From NCBI GenBank assembly GCA_947652115.1, contig OX393565.1, positions 11,247,865-11,311,864 on the forward strand: a DNA stretch of 64,000 bases. The letters run 5' to 3'. The notes under the pieces were generated by a model. That model did not search any database, had not been told where the DNA came from, and saw only the letters and a program-made list of their open reading frames with translations. A program made the position numbers and the translations under genes. Below, piece after piece: positions 52,313 to 63,845 of this stretch. Within the stretch, counting starts at the first letter, position 1, and each line of letters begins with the position of its first letter. The DNA is from Blastomussa wellsi. Its lineage: Eukaryota > Cnidaria > Anthozoa > Scleractinia > Plerogyridae.

Positions 52313-54044
52313 TTTGCGGCAACTTTCTGACACCTCTTTTTATGCTAAAGTCGACAAAGATCTCACCTCCACTAACCAACAAATTGTGAAGAGCACTATT
52401 AACGACCTTATAGTCAAACAAGAATTGCCGGCTACTGCTACCAATCTCATCATTACCACTCCCAGAACCTTGTGTATTTACTTTTTACCTAAAATTCACA
52501 AACCTAACAACCCAGGTCGACCTATCGTCTCTGCCTGTAGTTGCCCTACCGAACTCATTTCCAGCTATTTAGACAAAATTATGGCACCTATTGTCAGATC
52601 TTTACCGTCATACGTTAAAGACAGTCAACACGTACTTCAAATTTTTCGCGATTTCAATTTCCTGGGCGAAGACAAACTTATTTTCACTATGGATATTACA
52701 TCTCTTTACACCGTCATCCCAAATGGCGAAGGTCTTCTAGCCCTCAAACATTTTTTTGATTTACGCACTGTTAAGGAACCAAGCTCGCAAACACTACTCC
52801 GCCTGGCTGAGTTAGTGTTAACACTCAACTGTTTTTCATTCGCGAACAATTATTACAAACAAATCAATGGCGTGGCCATGGGTACCAAAATGGGACCCAG
52901 CTACGCCAATCTTTTCGTAGGCTACATTGAACACCAATTTTTCAATCAATACAACGGCCCAAAACCTGAACTCTATCGTCGCTACATTGACGACTGTATC
53001 GGCGCTACCTCTTCTACCAGAGAAGATCTTAATCAATTTATAACCGCTGTTAATTCGTTTCATCCTGCCCTTAAGTATACCTGGGAAATTTCCGATACTT
53101 CCTTAGCATTCCTGGATATCAAAGTTTCTATCGAAGGCAACAGTTTATGCACCAGTGTGCACTACAAACCCACAGATTCTCATAGCTATTTGTTGTATTC
53201 ATCTTCACATCCATCACATGTCAAGAATGCCATTCCTTATTCTCAGTTTCTTAGACTTCGCCGTCTTTGTAGTGACGACTCTGATTTTTCCTTAAAATCA
53301 GAGGAAATGTGCAATTTCTTCGACAAACGCGGCTATCCTGCTTCTGTTGTTCAAGCGGGCCATCATCGCGCCCAGCAAATTGATCGACAGTCAGCACTAC
53401 AAACGTCACAGAGAGAAAACAACGATAGAATTCCATTCACCCTCACATTTCACCCTCACAACCACGCAGTTAAATCCATCATTCTCAAAAACTTTAAATT
53501 ACTTCAAAATGATCCCGACACTGGTAGAATCTTTTCGCAACCTCCATTAATTTCATTTAAACGCGACAAAAACATACGTAACTTTTTAGTCAGAAGTGCA
53601 TTCCAAACTAGTGATCAACCCGGGACTTTTAAATGCGCTCGCGCACGATGCAAAACATGCCCTTTCATTCACAACGTTGACAAAATATCGGGACCCAAGC
53701 GATCTATCAAAATCACTGATCATTTCACCTGTACCTCAGCCAATGCCATCTACTGTATAACTTGCACTCTTTGCAAAAAGTTATACATCGGCGAAACAGG
53801 GAGACAACTTGGCGACCAATTCCGAGAACACCTTCGTGACGTAGAGAAAGACGACAAAAATGCATCGAAACCGGTCGCGAGACACTTCAATCTCCCAAAT
53901 CATTCTAAGCAACATATGGCAGTCTGCGGCCTTTCCCTTCACCAAGGAAACACGGAAGGCCGTAAAACTCTAGAACAAAAATTTATTTTTCAAATCGGCA
54001 CTCTTAATCCTCACGGTATCAACGAACGCTTTTCATTCAACTAA
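52313..54044 (+). CDS. Penelope-like element reverse transcriptase with GIY-YIG endonuclease (5' end in gap)
   Basis: Open throughout from the gap to TAA. Reverse transcriptase blocks in order are LPKIHKPNNPGRPIVSACSC, FTMDITSLYTVIPN (first catalytic Asp), NGVAMGTKMGPSYANLFVG and YRRYIDDCIGA (YIDD, the catalytic Asp pair). The C-terminal part has a Cys-rich linker (CARARCKTCPF) and a GIY-YIG nuclease (IYCITCTLCKKLYIGETGR). The YIDD with C-terminal GIY-YIG is diagnostic of endonuclease-bearing Penelope-like elements. The intact 576-codon frame suggests recent activity; the N-terminus is lost in the gap. Confidence 0.88.
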
Positions 54045-54235
54045 TTTATTCCCAAGTTTTCACGTTACCAGGCACCAGCCAATAGCGAAGCTCCATCTTT
54101 CTGTATATAAAGACACACGACGCACAATTCCTTGATTCGCTCCGATGAAGGGCTAACGCTCGAAACGTCAGCACTTGAATCTCTTTACGGTGGCCAATTG
54201 ACATTATCAACCCAGTTGATAAAACCAAATTATAT
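54045..54235 (+). repeat. Penelope-like 3' terminal region with hammerhead-like motif
   Basis: Downstream of the stop the sequence includes TCCGATGAAGGGCTAACGCTC followed by GAAACGTCAGC (54141-54172), then the CACCGTAAAG arm and ATCAACCCAGTTGAT palindrome. The same unit lies inverted at 51030-51230 and as solo copies near 10.3, 56.2 and 63.9 kb. Confidence 0.65.
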
Positions 54236-54440
54236 GGCTATCTATATAGCCAACTTGGCACTACATGCCTCAGGGGCTATCTATAGAGCCAACTTGGCAC
54301 TACATGCCTCAGGGGCTATCTATATTGCCAACTTGGCAATACATGCCTCACTGGCTATCTATATAGCCAACTTGGCACTACATGCCTCACTGGCTATCTA
54401 TATAGCCAACTTGGCACTACATGCCTCAGGGGATATCTAT
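54236..54440 (+). repeat. 39-bp minisatellite, right block
   Basis: About five copies of the same unit as 50705-50975, on the other side of the retroelement. Some copies have CACTGG in place of AGGGG. Confidence 0.7.
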
Positions 54441-54729
54441 CATCTTGTATCCAACACACGCTCATGAAATAATTGTTTTAAGATAATGTTCTACATTGCT
54501 ATACTTATTATATAAATATATTTCTTATTTAAAGGGACTCTACCACGATGAGGATAACTTTGAGAAGTCAAAAGGTATAGTTATATTGATGGAAACCTAA
54601 AGGTAATGTCGTAGTTTTGTTAAAATGATTACACTACTGTGGTCGACTGAAGTTACAACTCAGGGACTCAGAAGATAGTGCAGAATGCAACGGGACTGAC
54701 AATTGATAATACGTACTGAAAATCCAAAC

Positions 54730-54960
54730 ATGACAGTTTGCAGCAGCATTTTCTTTGCAACAGCAACACAATACTTTTGTTTGTTTGTAACACGATACTT
54801 TCGTTTTTCTTGACGTGTTGTAACATACTTTGTTCGTTTACAAGAGCTGGCACGTCTGCGATGAAAGCTGTTTCTCTGGAATTACTGTACCTTTTTGATC
54901 AACGGAGGTCTCTTTGGAAACCGTTTCCAAGGTGCCCAACAGAGAAAAGTAATAAGTACA
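54730..54960 (+). repeat. Low-copy repeat, inverted relative of 60770-60960
   Basis: GCGATGAAAGCTGTTTCTCTGG and GGTCTCTTTGGAAACC words near 54858-54925 occur in inverted orientation near 60840-60915. It is non-coding as far as I can tell. Confidence 0.45.
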
Positions 54961-55663
54961 CAGTGTCATGTCTTTAAAACATACTCAGAAATGAATTCGT
55001 TTGTCAGTGCAAGAGTTGGGCAACGGTGAGACGATGAGAGTGCAAATATTAATTGTCAAATGGCCCAGCAACAGACCTACGGCACATGCATCCTACAACA
55101 CTATTCTATCGATAGAAAAGGCACGTGACATTCCAGTCAATCATTCCCGACCGCTGGCCAAGAGGAACACACACTCTTGGGCCAGTAACATAGACTAAAC
55201 TTCTATGGATGCGTTAAGAGCACCATGCTTTGTTCTAGAAACTACCACAAGGAAAGCAGAGGGTGTTCCAAAGCAAATATATACCTTTCTGGTGTGAAAC
55301 AGAAGTAACACAGACTTTTACCTGATACACACTGTCAGTTTCTCCCCACCCCCTACCCCTTTCACAAGGATAATAAATCATTGATATTAATTAATTAATT
55401 GGCTATTAAAGTTTACACCACAGTGCTTTAGTGATTTAGTGGAAAAGCAGAAAACCCCACCAAACCATCACAATAGTGCATTCTGCACTAAAAAAGGCAT
55501 TTACATGAATTATTACATGGGCATGAGGTTTTACTGGAAATTGGCCTTTTTAGCTATGTATTAAAAAAATAAAAAAATTGCCCATCTGAGAAGTGTTAAG
55601 ATAATTTTAAATTATCAAAAGGCACCTCTTAATTAGAAGAAGATAGAATGACATACTGCATAC

Positions 55664-55877
55664 TTAGATTATCATCTGTAAGTTCCACTAAATTCTCCAG
55701 TATCTTGATGGCTGCTAATGTGACTGTTAACTGATCCTCAGTAGTTGGTTTACTGACACACATGTCGTTCAAAACCATCACAATGTGGGGAGCTAAAGCA
55801 TTAATAAAGGGAAAAGCAATACTGCGTTCTCTGCACTGAAAGACAGACTCCAGTGTCTGTAATGCCTTGAGTTGAAC
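55664..55877 (-). CDS. HEATR5-family gene, penultimate recognised exon
   Basis: The exon starts after TTTTCTAAG in phase 0 (VQLKALQTLESVFQ) and continues through HIVMVLNDMCVSK and AAIKILENLVELTDD. It ends at A|GTATGC in phase 1, matching the last exon. The alternation of short amphipathic helices is HEAT-repeat-like. The following intron of about 6 kb contains the split MITE and Penelope-like element. Confidence 0.7.
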
Positions 55878-56065
55878 CTTAGAAAACCAGGAATAAATAG
55901 TTCAAGATGATAGACTAAACACTTTCATTGTAGATTCAGAGTAATTTGTTTTGCTACAGGTAGCCAATATTTATATCAGACCCAAATGGCGAGATTACTC
56001 CCTTAGTAAGTGAGTCACATTAAGAAAGAGGGTCTAAATCACACCACAACTCACTTCTAGAAGAG

Positions 56066-56067
<2 letters not shown>

Positions 56068-56110
<43 letters not shown>

Positions 56111-56320
56111 GTATAACAATATAATTTGGTTTTATCAACTGGGTTGATAATGTCAATTGGCCACCGTAAAGAGATTCAATTGCCGATGTTTCGAACGTTA
56201 GCCCTTCGTCGGAGCGAATCCGAAGGGCTAACACTCGAAACGTCAGCAATTGAATCTCTTTACGGTGGCCAATTGACATTATCAACAAAGTTGATAAAAC
56301 CAAATTATATTGTTTCACTT
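56068..56320. repeat. Solo Penelope-type termini, head to head
   Basis: Outer GGGGTAAGTTTCTAAAGAAA, the GGTTTTATCAACTGGG arm and the ribozyme-like unit are followed immediately by an inverted copy (56217-56312). There is no coding sequence between. This is the same arrangement as at 10.25-10.45 kb and 63.85-64.0 kb. Confidence 0.6.
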
Positions 56321-56435
56321 CTAGAAGAAGCTGTTTTATGTTACAGCTCTCTTGATAATGAGAAGAGGAGTTTGAGTAGCCATGTTAACACCGGTAATTT
56401 TGAAATAAAAGTGAAATGTCTTGCTCACCAAGAGT

Positions 56436-56540
56436 TCTCCTTAGTTCAGTAGACAGAGTTCCCACCCAGTGTTTTGGAGGTCAAAGGTTCAATTCCTGTC
56501 AGGGACTCAGATAGCTTTCTTTGTCCATGCTCATCACATG
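56436..56540 (+). repeat. tRNA-derived SINE-like unit
   Basis: TTAGTTCAGTAGACAGAGTTCC (A-box-like) and AAAGGTTCAATTCCTG (B-box-like, about 56484-56499) stand 36 bases apart. It is followed by a CAGGGACTC tail and non-tRNA sequence. Confidence 0.45.
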
Positions 56541-57033
56541 ATGAATATCACATCTTTCACATTTCACTACCAATCTTCAACTTTACCACCTGCAATCCCT
56601 GATTCCCTCAATGAGACATGAACTCAGGGAATCATGGCAGTTATATGCACACAGCATATGCAAAGCTACATGCAACTACTATGATACCCTGCACACAATT
56701 TTCATAGCAGGAATCAGGCGGGTTTCTCATTGTAACAGTCTTTGTAAAATGATAAAGGATCACAGTAAAGTTGTTAAGATCACTTGGGCAAAGGATGTTT
56801 ATGACATCATAGTCATTGTCATGGTAGCACCACAACATTGACAAGAACCCCCAAATTTCAATTTTTGTCATTTAGCTTTAAAAGCTGTCTTAGTTCTGGC
56901 AATATATAAAAAAATGTATTGTGGAAATTTAGCTCTTCTACAGCCCAAATATTTCTTTTTGAAACAAACAACTGAATGTTACTACCATGCAAAACTCAAA
57001 GCACAGAGCAAATTGTCAAGACAAAAAAAAAAG

Positions 57034-57254
57034 GAAGTGAGAAATGATCATCGCAGTGAACTTCCAATTAAAACAATGAAAATAGAGAAGCCTGAAAAAT
57101 TCAGGGCTTCGACAGGATTTGAACGCGTGACCTCTGCACTACCGGTGCGATGCTCTACCAACTGGGTTCACATTTTCCCACGAGGAGTGAAATGACGTCA
57201 CATATTTGAAATTATGGAATAATATGGAAGTGAGAAATGATCATCGCAGTGAAT
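57034..57254 (-). repeat. SINE-like unit with 28-base flanking repeat
   Basis: The - strand reads AACCCAGTTGGTAGAGCATCG (A box) and GCGTTCAAATCCTGTC (B box, about 57110-57125), then GAAGCCCTGAATTTTTC. The unit is flanked by GAAGTGAGAAATGATCATCG at about 57036 and again at about 57230, either a long target duplication or part of the SINE family, since the same words occur near 958 and 2878. Confidence 0.55.
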
Positions 57255-58011
57255 TTACAATACATCATTTCCAATTGTCTTTTTGTCATTTCACTACTCA
57301 CGGCAAAACAGTCAGAGTCAAGCCAAAAGTTGCTGGCAGTCAAGCCTGGTCCATCAAATGCGATTGGTTGGTTTAGCTGTGATGTTATTGTCTGTACGAT
57401 TCATATAAAGTTAGTCAATTGTAATGTTAGTTGGTCAGTTTCAATCCATCTGCTGATACTTAAATTAAGTTGTTCCGTTAGAAGTCCATTGGTCTGTTTT
57501 ATGTCACGAATAAGTTGTTGTAAGGTGTTGGTAGTATTGTTAGCATGAAGGAGTCCCTTTTTAATTACCCCCTTGTAATATGAAGGAATGTTTATAACCA
57601 GAATCCCTTCATCAGTATGCAAGGAGCCCAAGGGAATCCACTAAAGGGGCTTAAATAATCCCACTATTACTACTAACACAGGATCATGCATTTGTGCAAA
57701 ACGCTTTGCTGAGATCTCTGTAATCTTAGCAAGATTGGCGAGATATCTGTGCGATATCGGCAATTCTGCCAAGAACATCTGGCTAAGAATGCCAAGATAA
57801 TGGCGAATGTGGTGAACGCAGAGATCTTGCTGAAAGCTCACCAAGATCGCACTGCAGAGATCTTCCTGCAATCCCACCGAGATTGCACTGCAATGTAAGT
57901 GGGAACTACCAAAAATGTGGCAGCCAAAAACTTGCTAAGAGCCTCGCTGAGATCTGGCTCAAATCTTGGCAAAAAGTTTGCACAGGCATGTAAAACAATA
58001 CGCGATAGAGA

Positions 58012-58475
58012 AAAAGATGGCACCATGCATAGCATTTTGGGTCGATCGACATGTTGGCCCCAAAGTTACTGTGTTTGTATGGGAATCTGATAGAAAATAA
58101 TTTTCTTAAAAAATAAATTGCGAACAATATATGAATAGCAAAGTGAAGGCAAAAGATTATATTTGAGGTATGTAGCTGTACTAGAAAAGCTACACTTGCA
58201 TTCTCAATTTTCCTTACATTTGCCTATAATTTTCCCCCACAAACTTGCAGGCAAATGTATGAGAAATTAGAAATGCGATTACACACTCTCTAGCACCAGT
58301 TACATCCCTGAGATTTGGTATATACAATCGTTTGCCTAGTACCCTCACTTTGCTATCGATAAATTGCCTGTAATTTATATTTTAATAAAATTACCTGCCA
58401 TCAGATTCCCATACAAACACAGTGACATGTCGATTTCCCCAGAATGCAATGTGTGGTGCCATCTTTTTCCGTAAC
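58012..58475. mobile_element. Inverted-repeat element
   Basis: AAAAGATGGCACCATGCATAG and TACTGTGTTTGTATGGGAATC at 58012-58090 reappear inverted at about 58400-58470 (GATTCCCATACAAACACAG ... GGTGCCATCTTTTT). The interior of about 300 bp is non-coding. Confidence 0.6.
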
Positions 58476-58559
58476 GCAGATTGTGGTGGGCACTTCGCAT
58501 TTTTGAATAAGCATGTGGTAAGACACCTAAAAAAAAGTTAAACTACCAACAGAGCACAC

Positions 58560-58776
58560 CTGTATTGTTGATCTGATGGAGTTGGTGAACACTAAGATGC
58601 ATTGTTGCTGAAGATCTAATGCCAACACTACTTCTTTTGGTGCAGAGAGAATAAAGATGGCCAATGCAAGCATCACCACCGACTCATCCATACTGGGTGA
58701 CTCACATGCTGCTGCACTCAATATTGTTGAAGAGTCTGTGTTAGCTTTAGCATCTGTCAGGACTGTGGCTAATGCA
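58560..58776 (-). CDS. HEATR5-family gene, internal exon
   Basis: Between the acceptor AAACCACAG and the donor ATACAG|GTGTGC the frame encodes ALATVLTDAKANTDSSTI, then MLALAIFILSAPKEVV and LQQQCILVFTNSI. It begins by completing a codon split with the 59961 exon (AG|T) and ends in phase 0, consistent with the next exon. Confidence 0.7.
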
Positions 58777-59431
58777 CTGTGGTTTAAAACAAACAATACC
58801 CATTACCTTAAATGATAGTCCGAGTTATTTCAACAAGACATCTTCTCTGGTCCGTAACTCCAAAGAGACCTAAATCAACCTGCTGTTAATGTTGTACAGA
58901 AAAATCACAACCTGTAGTTACTTTGATTGTTGATTTATAATTTGGTTTATAATAGCATTAATTACTAAAATTTGAAATTTCCCCCATGCATTGAATTTAA
59001 AATTTCAAAATTTTGTACCCTGTAGTTGTCACTCTTGAAGTGAATTTTCACTTCAACCTCAATGGATTTTTAACTTGTTGTTGCATGTGTACACAGTCAT
59101 GTTCAGTAAAGCAAGTACACATTTGTACTTATATTTGAGCCATAAATCACTTTGATGTTTTGTATAAAGGTTGTTTACGTACCGAATTTGTTTTGCTGTT
59201 TACACGCAAGTGGGAAAATCCAAAGTAAAAATGTCCCGGTTTGGTCATGTCTCCGGAGAATTTGAATCCAAAATCTAAAGAGAATACTTTGTATCCGAAT
59301 GAATCTGTAATGTTTTATAGTAATTTGTATAGCTAACGGTTTCTGTGGCAGCTGTATCCATTCTACATGTATACTCATCCTCAGAGACCCAGGGGCAGTT
59401 AGCACTGCAGGAAAAAGAATCCACAAAGAAA

Positions 59432-59535
59432 AGTTGAAGGAAAGCTAGAAGCCCTTGGGGAAAGAGTGTTCCCGGTAGTGTGGTAAAACTCTTTCCCCAG
59501 GGGCTTCTAGCTTTCGCTCAACCTTTTGCTTGTCA
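59432..59535. repeat. Short perfect-looking palindrome
   Basis: AAAGCTAGAAGCCCTTGGGG and CCCCAGGGGCTTCTAGCTTT form arms of about 40-45 bases around a spacer of about 20 bases. It could extrude a hairpin. Probably a small foldback element in an intron of the HEATR5-like gene. Confidence 0.5.
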
Positions 59536-59960
59536 ATTCTTTTTCCCACAGTTTCGATTTTCCCTCGCTACCATAAACTGTCCTTGGGTCCCAAAAGATA
59601 TTCAATACTATCTCTGTGGAATTCTGTTGAGTGTATGGCAACAGACAAATTGCTTGGTTACCATTGCTGTATGAATTTTCCTGCATTATTGATGTGTGTA
59701 AATGGCTGGAAATCTGAAAACCCTTTTACAAGATGCCTATGGATCCAAATACCCGAAAATCAGATGAATCCGGAAACATTTACAAATGTCAACATAGTCT
59801 CAATGTTTAAATCTTATTTGGAGATGTGTGTTTTCTCTTGCAGGATTTGAAAGGCCTGAGACATTTAGCAATAATTATTGTCTTTGCACTTGTGTTCGGC
59901 ACTCAAAAGGAATAGAAGAATACTGATTTATTTTCTGGCCAAGAAAGAATAAAGTTGAAC

Positions 59961-60228
59961 CTTTGAAGCAAATCAATCCAATCCTTTGAACATTTAGGGT
60001 GCCGTGTAAATGGTGATGTGGTGAGCTGCTTCAGAGCCTGTAACACTGAAGACACTGTTTTCTGTGAAGAGGAGTCCTTTACCGAGGCGACCTCACGTAG
60101 AGCACAAGTCAGAAGGTACAACACACTTGGCAACACATTAACAGAAGCTTCTGGCGTGCACAAGCAAGGAACAGAAGGCAAAATGGACACTGCTTCAGAT
60201 ATTAGTTTGGAGCTCTCCTCTGACAATG
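59961..60228 (-). CDS. HEATR5-family gene, internal exon
   Basis: After the acceptor TTTTGTCTTTTAG the exon encodes LSEESSKLISEAVSILPS, VLPSVLYLLTCALREVASV and SVLQALKQLTTSPF. It ends CAAAG|GTTCAA in phase 2. Helical HEAT-type sequence in the same reading order and strand as the other exons. Confidence 0.68.
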
Positions 60229-60769
60229 CTAAAAGACAAAAAAACAATTGAAACCATACTTTTCTTTTCCAATATTGGTTGAAGTTTACATATTTTTAGC
60301 ACCCGTGTCAGCTGAGGCTGTAATATCTCAAATTTTTCTGCTTGGCATAAGAAATTAACCAAAAGCATGAAACTCGCACCTAAGGTGTGACAATTGGTTT
60401 TGTATAAAGTAATGTTAATTGTACAAGTAGCCAGCTTATATAACAAGGTGACCATGAAAGTTGATAGCGGAGCTCCAGCAGCCCAAAGGGCTGCAAAGCA
60501 GAGCCCCATACCCATAGAAATAGAGTAGTCCAGCACCTCCTATCAACATATTTTTTCATTCGTTCTCCTTAACAATAGACTTCTTTGTTATCAGGGCTAT
60601 AGGCTTTGTTTAGGAGTGCTCTCTATTGTTTCAACGCCCAATGGTATTGCTGCTTCAATGAGGTGCTGCTTGCCTCTAGAAATAGGAGAACCAAGCACGC
60701 AAACAAAGTACAAAAAGGAGAACTATGCCTTTTATTTTGCATGGTCAAAATGGCAAGCGGTGTTTCCAG

Positions 60770-60965
60770 TGCTGCAACTCTTGCACCGAAAAATGGTGCA
60801 TTTGGAAGCTTCAAAGTTTTTGTACCTTGTGTTAGCACCTCAAAAACAGTCTCCAAAGAGACCTTTGCTGATCAAAGCAGTAAGGTGATTCCAGAGAAAC
60901 AGCTTTCATCGCAGGTGCGCAGCTCTGGTAAATATTTTGCAAAAATTAAAAAAAGGGTTTTTCAT
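60770..60965 (-). repeat. Low-copy repeat, inverted relative of 54730-54960
   Basis: Shares the GCGATGAAAGCTGTTTCTCTGG block on the - strand. It abuts the LINE 3' end at about 60965. Origin unknown. Confidence 0.45.
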
Positions 60966-61958
60966 GCAAAGATAAGATAAGAAAGATAAGAACTTTATTA
61001 ATGTATCGAGGTCGCTAGCATACAGGGTATACTAATTGGGGACACCTAGCTACAATTACTCATCTAGTGATTATTAATTAAAATATAAAAGGTATGTACA
61101 TTTGTAAATATTAAAAATATATAAAAATATAAAACAAACGATGAGCCATGCATTAAGAACAATCATTAGTTGTTACATAAAAAAACAGTCTTTACAAGTA
61201 TTGTCTAACAGACTTGTGAAATTAACTAAATTAATGCGCTTTTTAAAAGTGTCCAGTGATTCAGACGATCGAATAGATTTTTCGAGTTTGGACCAAATGA
61301 CAGGACCTAAATAAGTCAGACTTGAATCTGGGTATGGCAAAATCAGAATTTCTAAGATTATACTGAGAATTGGTAACAACAAATAAGTCTGCAATGTAAT
61401 GAGGCGCTAGACCATTTTTGACTTTATACATTATGATTGCAATGACTTGCAGTCGTTGTGTGTGAAGTGTTTTGGTAGTTTCGCTCTTTGCAGGAGTTCC
61501 TCATATGTCGATTTGTTGTCACAATAAACAGTGCATAGTGCTCGTTCTTGAATTTCTAGCGTCAGAAGAGCAACAAAAATGCCAGACAGTCTGACAGAAT
61601 GTGAGATGAGGTAGTATGGCAAATTTGACAATGTGTAATTTAGCAGACGTCGGAATGAGATTACATAATCTCAGAAGAACACCAGTTTGACAGGAGGCTT
61701 TTCTACAAACATTGCTTATATGACTCGAAAATGATAATTGTTCGTCTAAAGTAACCCCTAAGAGCGTTATCTCTGGTTTCTGATCAATTATAGTGTCATT
61801 AATAACAATGTGTAAATCCTTATGGCAATTCCTCAGGCCCAAACTCATCACCTGATACTTTAAAAAATTTCCTTGTAAAAGATTGTTGTTGTACCACTCA
61901 GAGATGTTGTTCCCTTCCTCGGTTAAAATGCTCTCCGCTTCATTAGCTGTCTTCGCCA

Positions 61959-62687
61959 CTAAAACAGTTGGTGATCGTCTGCATACATAAATAACCTATT
62001 TTCATCTGTGGAGAGGTGTAGATTGTTTTGAAAAACATTCCAAAGAAGAGGCCCGAAGGCCAATCCCTGGGGACAGCCTCTCATGGTCACGTACCACTCA
62101 CTTGTTGTTTCTTGACTGATCCTAACCCTGTTTTTCCTATTTGTGAAATAAGATCGCATCAGGGCTAGTGAGTTGTTAGAGAAACCGTATGCTTTCAATT
62201 TGTTGATCAGTAGGGGAGGGTACAGCAAATCAAATGCCTTTGACATGTCAGTGGACAAGACTCCCACAACGTTCCTGTTATCAACAGCCTGTTTCCATCT
62301 TTCTACCAATCCAATAAGGGAGGTTTCACAGCTGTGATCCTTTCAATAAGCGGTTAGGTTGTTGCTTAACATTGGATCAATAAATGATATCAGCTGTTTG
62401 CTCAGTAACTGCTCAAATACCTTTCCTATCACTGTTAGTACTGTAACAGGTCTATAGTTCTTCATGTCCTGTTTATTGTCTTTCTTAAACACTGGTACCC
62501 AGTCGCCTTTCTTCCATTGCAGTGGCCAATTGCAAGATTCAATGCAGCTGTTGTATAAGTTAGCCAGGGGATGAGAGAGCTCCCTGTTCGCTAGCTTTAA
62601 GATTTTAGCTGGTATAAGGTCGTGACCTGTGCTCTTGGTAGAATCCAAGTTAGACAGGGCAACCACAATTTCCGTCAGCTCAAGCAC
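61959..62687 (-). pseudogene. LINE reverse transcriptase, broken
   Basis: Two frames (62687-62343 and 62309-61959) hold successive reverse transcriptase blocks up to the catalytic YADD. A stop or frame change near 62310-62343 separates them. The family assignment is by block pattern only. Confidence 0.8.
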
Positions 62688-63398
62688 ATGGAATTTAAAT
62701 TACGAAGAGTCACCAGGAGGTCGACGATTGCAGCTTTGCATTATCGTATGCACATTCTCATGATGGTACAATTGGTCCTCAGACATATCTAATAAACGAG
62801 TGTCACCAATGTCATTAGCCACTGAAGAGAAATGTTTGGCAAAGTGCTCCGCGATCCTACGTTGATCCTGTTCAATGACACCGTCTATGTCAAGGTTAAG
62901 TAAAACATTTTCACACCTTTTCGACTTAAAGTGAAGAAAAGGTTTAACAACACTGTTACAAGTTCTTAGGATTTGTTTTCAGATCATCAGCTTTTTTGCT
63001 CCAATACTCTTTGATTGCTCTCCGCCGAAGTCTCGTAGCTGTATTCCTCCACGTTTTCATTAGTCGTCGGTTCTCCTCAGTAGGGTTTCTTGTATATCGT
63101 TTCGCATACTTCCTCTTTTTTCTAATTGCCTTTTTCGATTCGAGCATCATGTATGGTACGTGCACTGCACGGACTCTCATCTTTTTCAGTGGAACATGAT
63201 CATTAATAATGCTGGTCAGAAGAGTATACCAATAAGAATATTGGTCGTCAATTGAATCGAAAATGGTACTTACATGCCAAGGAGCCATGTCTAAATCCAT
63301 TTGTAATTCCTTTTCATTCAATTCTTTGTAGCTTCTAACAGTCAGCACCTTGCTTTCGTAAAAGCTATTCACTTATTCCGACATCACAAATGCCACAG

Positions 63399-63689
63399 TC
63401 AAATAAATAGCTCAGGCTTGTTAGTTAAAATAACATCAATTAGAGTTTGGCTGTTGTTAGCAATCCTTGTTGGTCTAGTTATGACGCAAGCCAGCCCGTG
63501 TGTGTCTTCCAAATCACACAAGATCTTCCCTTCCCTCGAGAGTGGACAGAGTCTGTCGAGGTTCAGGTCGCCAGTTATCACCAATAATGATTTCTGTACT
63601 GAAGCCCATGATGTCAGGTCGTGGAGATCTTTCTCAAGGGTAGCATGGTAATCATTTCCAATCGGTTTGGGTGACCTATAGATGCCCAC
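63399..63689 (-). pseudogene. LINE AP-type endonuclease fragment
   Basis: GIYRSPKPIGNDYHATLEKD, LLVITGDLNLDRLC and a TLIDVILTN block near the end are typical of the apurinic-type endonuclease of Jockey-superfamily LINEs. N-terminal motifs are missing. Confidence 0.7.
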
Positions 63690-63845
63690 AATTACTACAT
63701 CGTGCCGTCCAAATTTCGACTGAATTGCCAGAGGCTTGATCGTAGCAAAATTTTCTTGGCAGAGCTAGCCGTTTGGAAGGTAGTATATCTGAAATATATG
63801 CCATTACACTGCCGCCTCCTTTTTTTTACAATCATTCCTGTGTAT

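Larger units (their letters stand above)
50648..54480. mobile_element. MITE with internal 39-bp minisatellite, split by a Penelope-like element
   Basis: The left end (TAATTATTCC..CTTGTTGGATATGA at about 50660) and right end (TTGTATCCAAC..CATGAAATAATTGTT at about 54447-54474) match the two ends of the MITE at 18841-18957. Between them lies a tandem array whose unit is AACTTGGCACTACATGCCTC plus AGGGGCTATCTATATAGCC (39 bp). The array is at 50705-50975 (about 7 copies) and 54236-54440 (about 5 copies), separated by the retroelement. Confidence 0.65.
60965..63840 (-). mobile_element. Degraded non-LTR retrotransposon (LINE), probably CR1/Jockey group
   Basis: Pieces on the - strand run in order. 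First an endonuclease C-terminal part (63689-63399, ITGDLNLDRLCPL). Then a linker (63372-62956) and reverse transcriptase (62687-61959) with GHDLIPAKILK, WVPVFKKDN, NYRPVTVL, STDMSKAFD, GCPQGLAFGPLLW and FMYADDHQLF (YADD active site). A C-terminal region (61959-61173) follows. The 3' end has a TTATCTTTC-type simple tail (about 60965-61000). Multiple frame breaks and an in-frame stop near 62343 separate the pieces. The 5' end is truncated near 63840, where a Penelope-type terminus begins. Confidence 0.8.
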
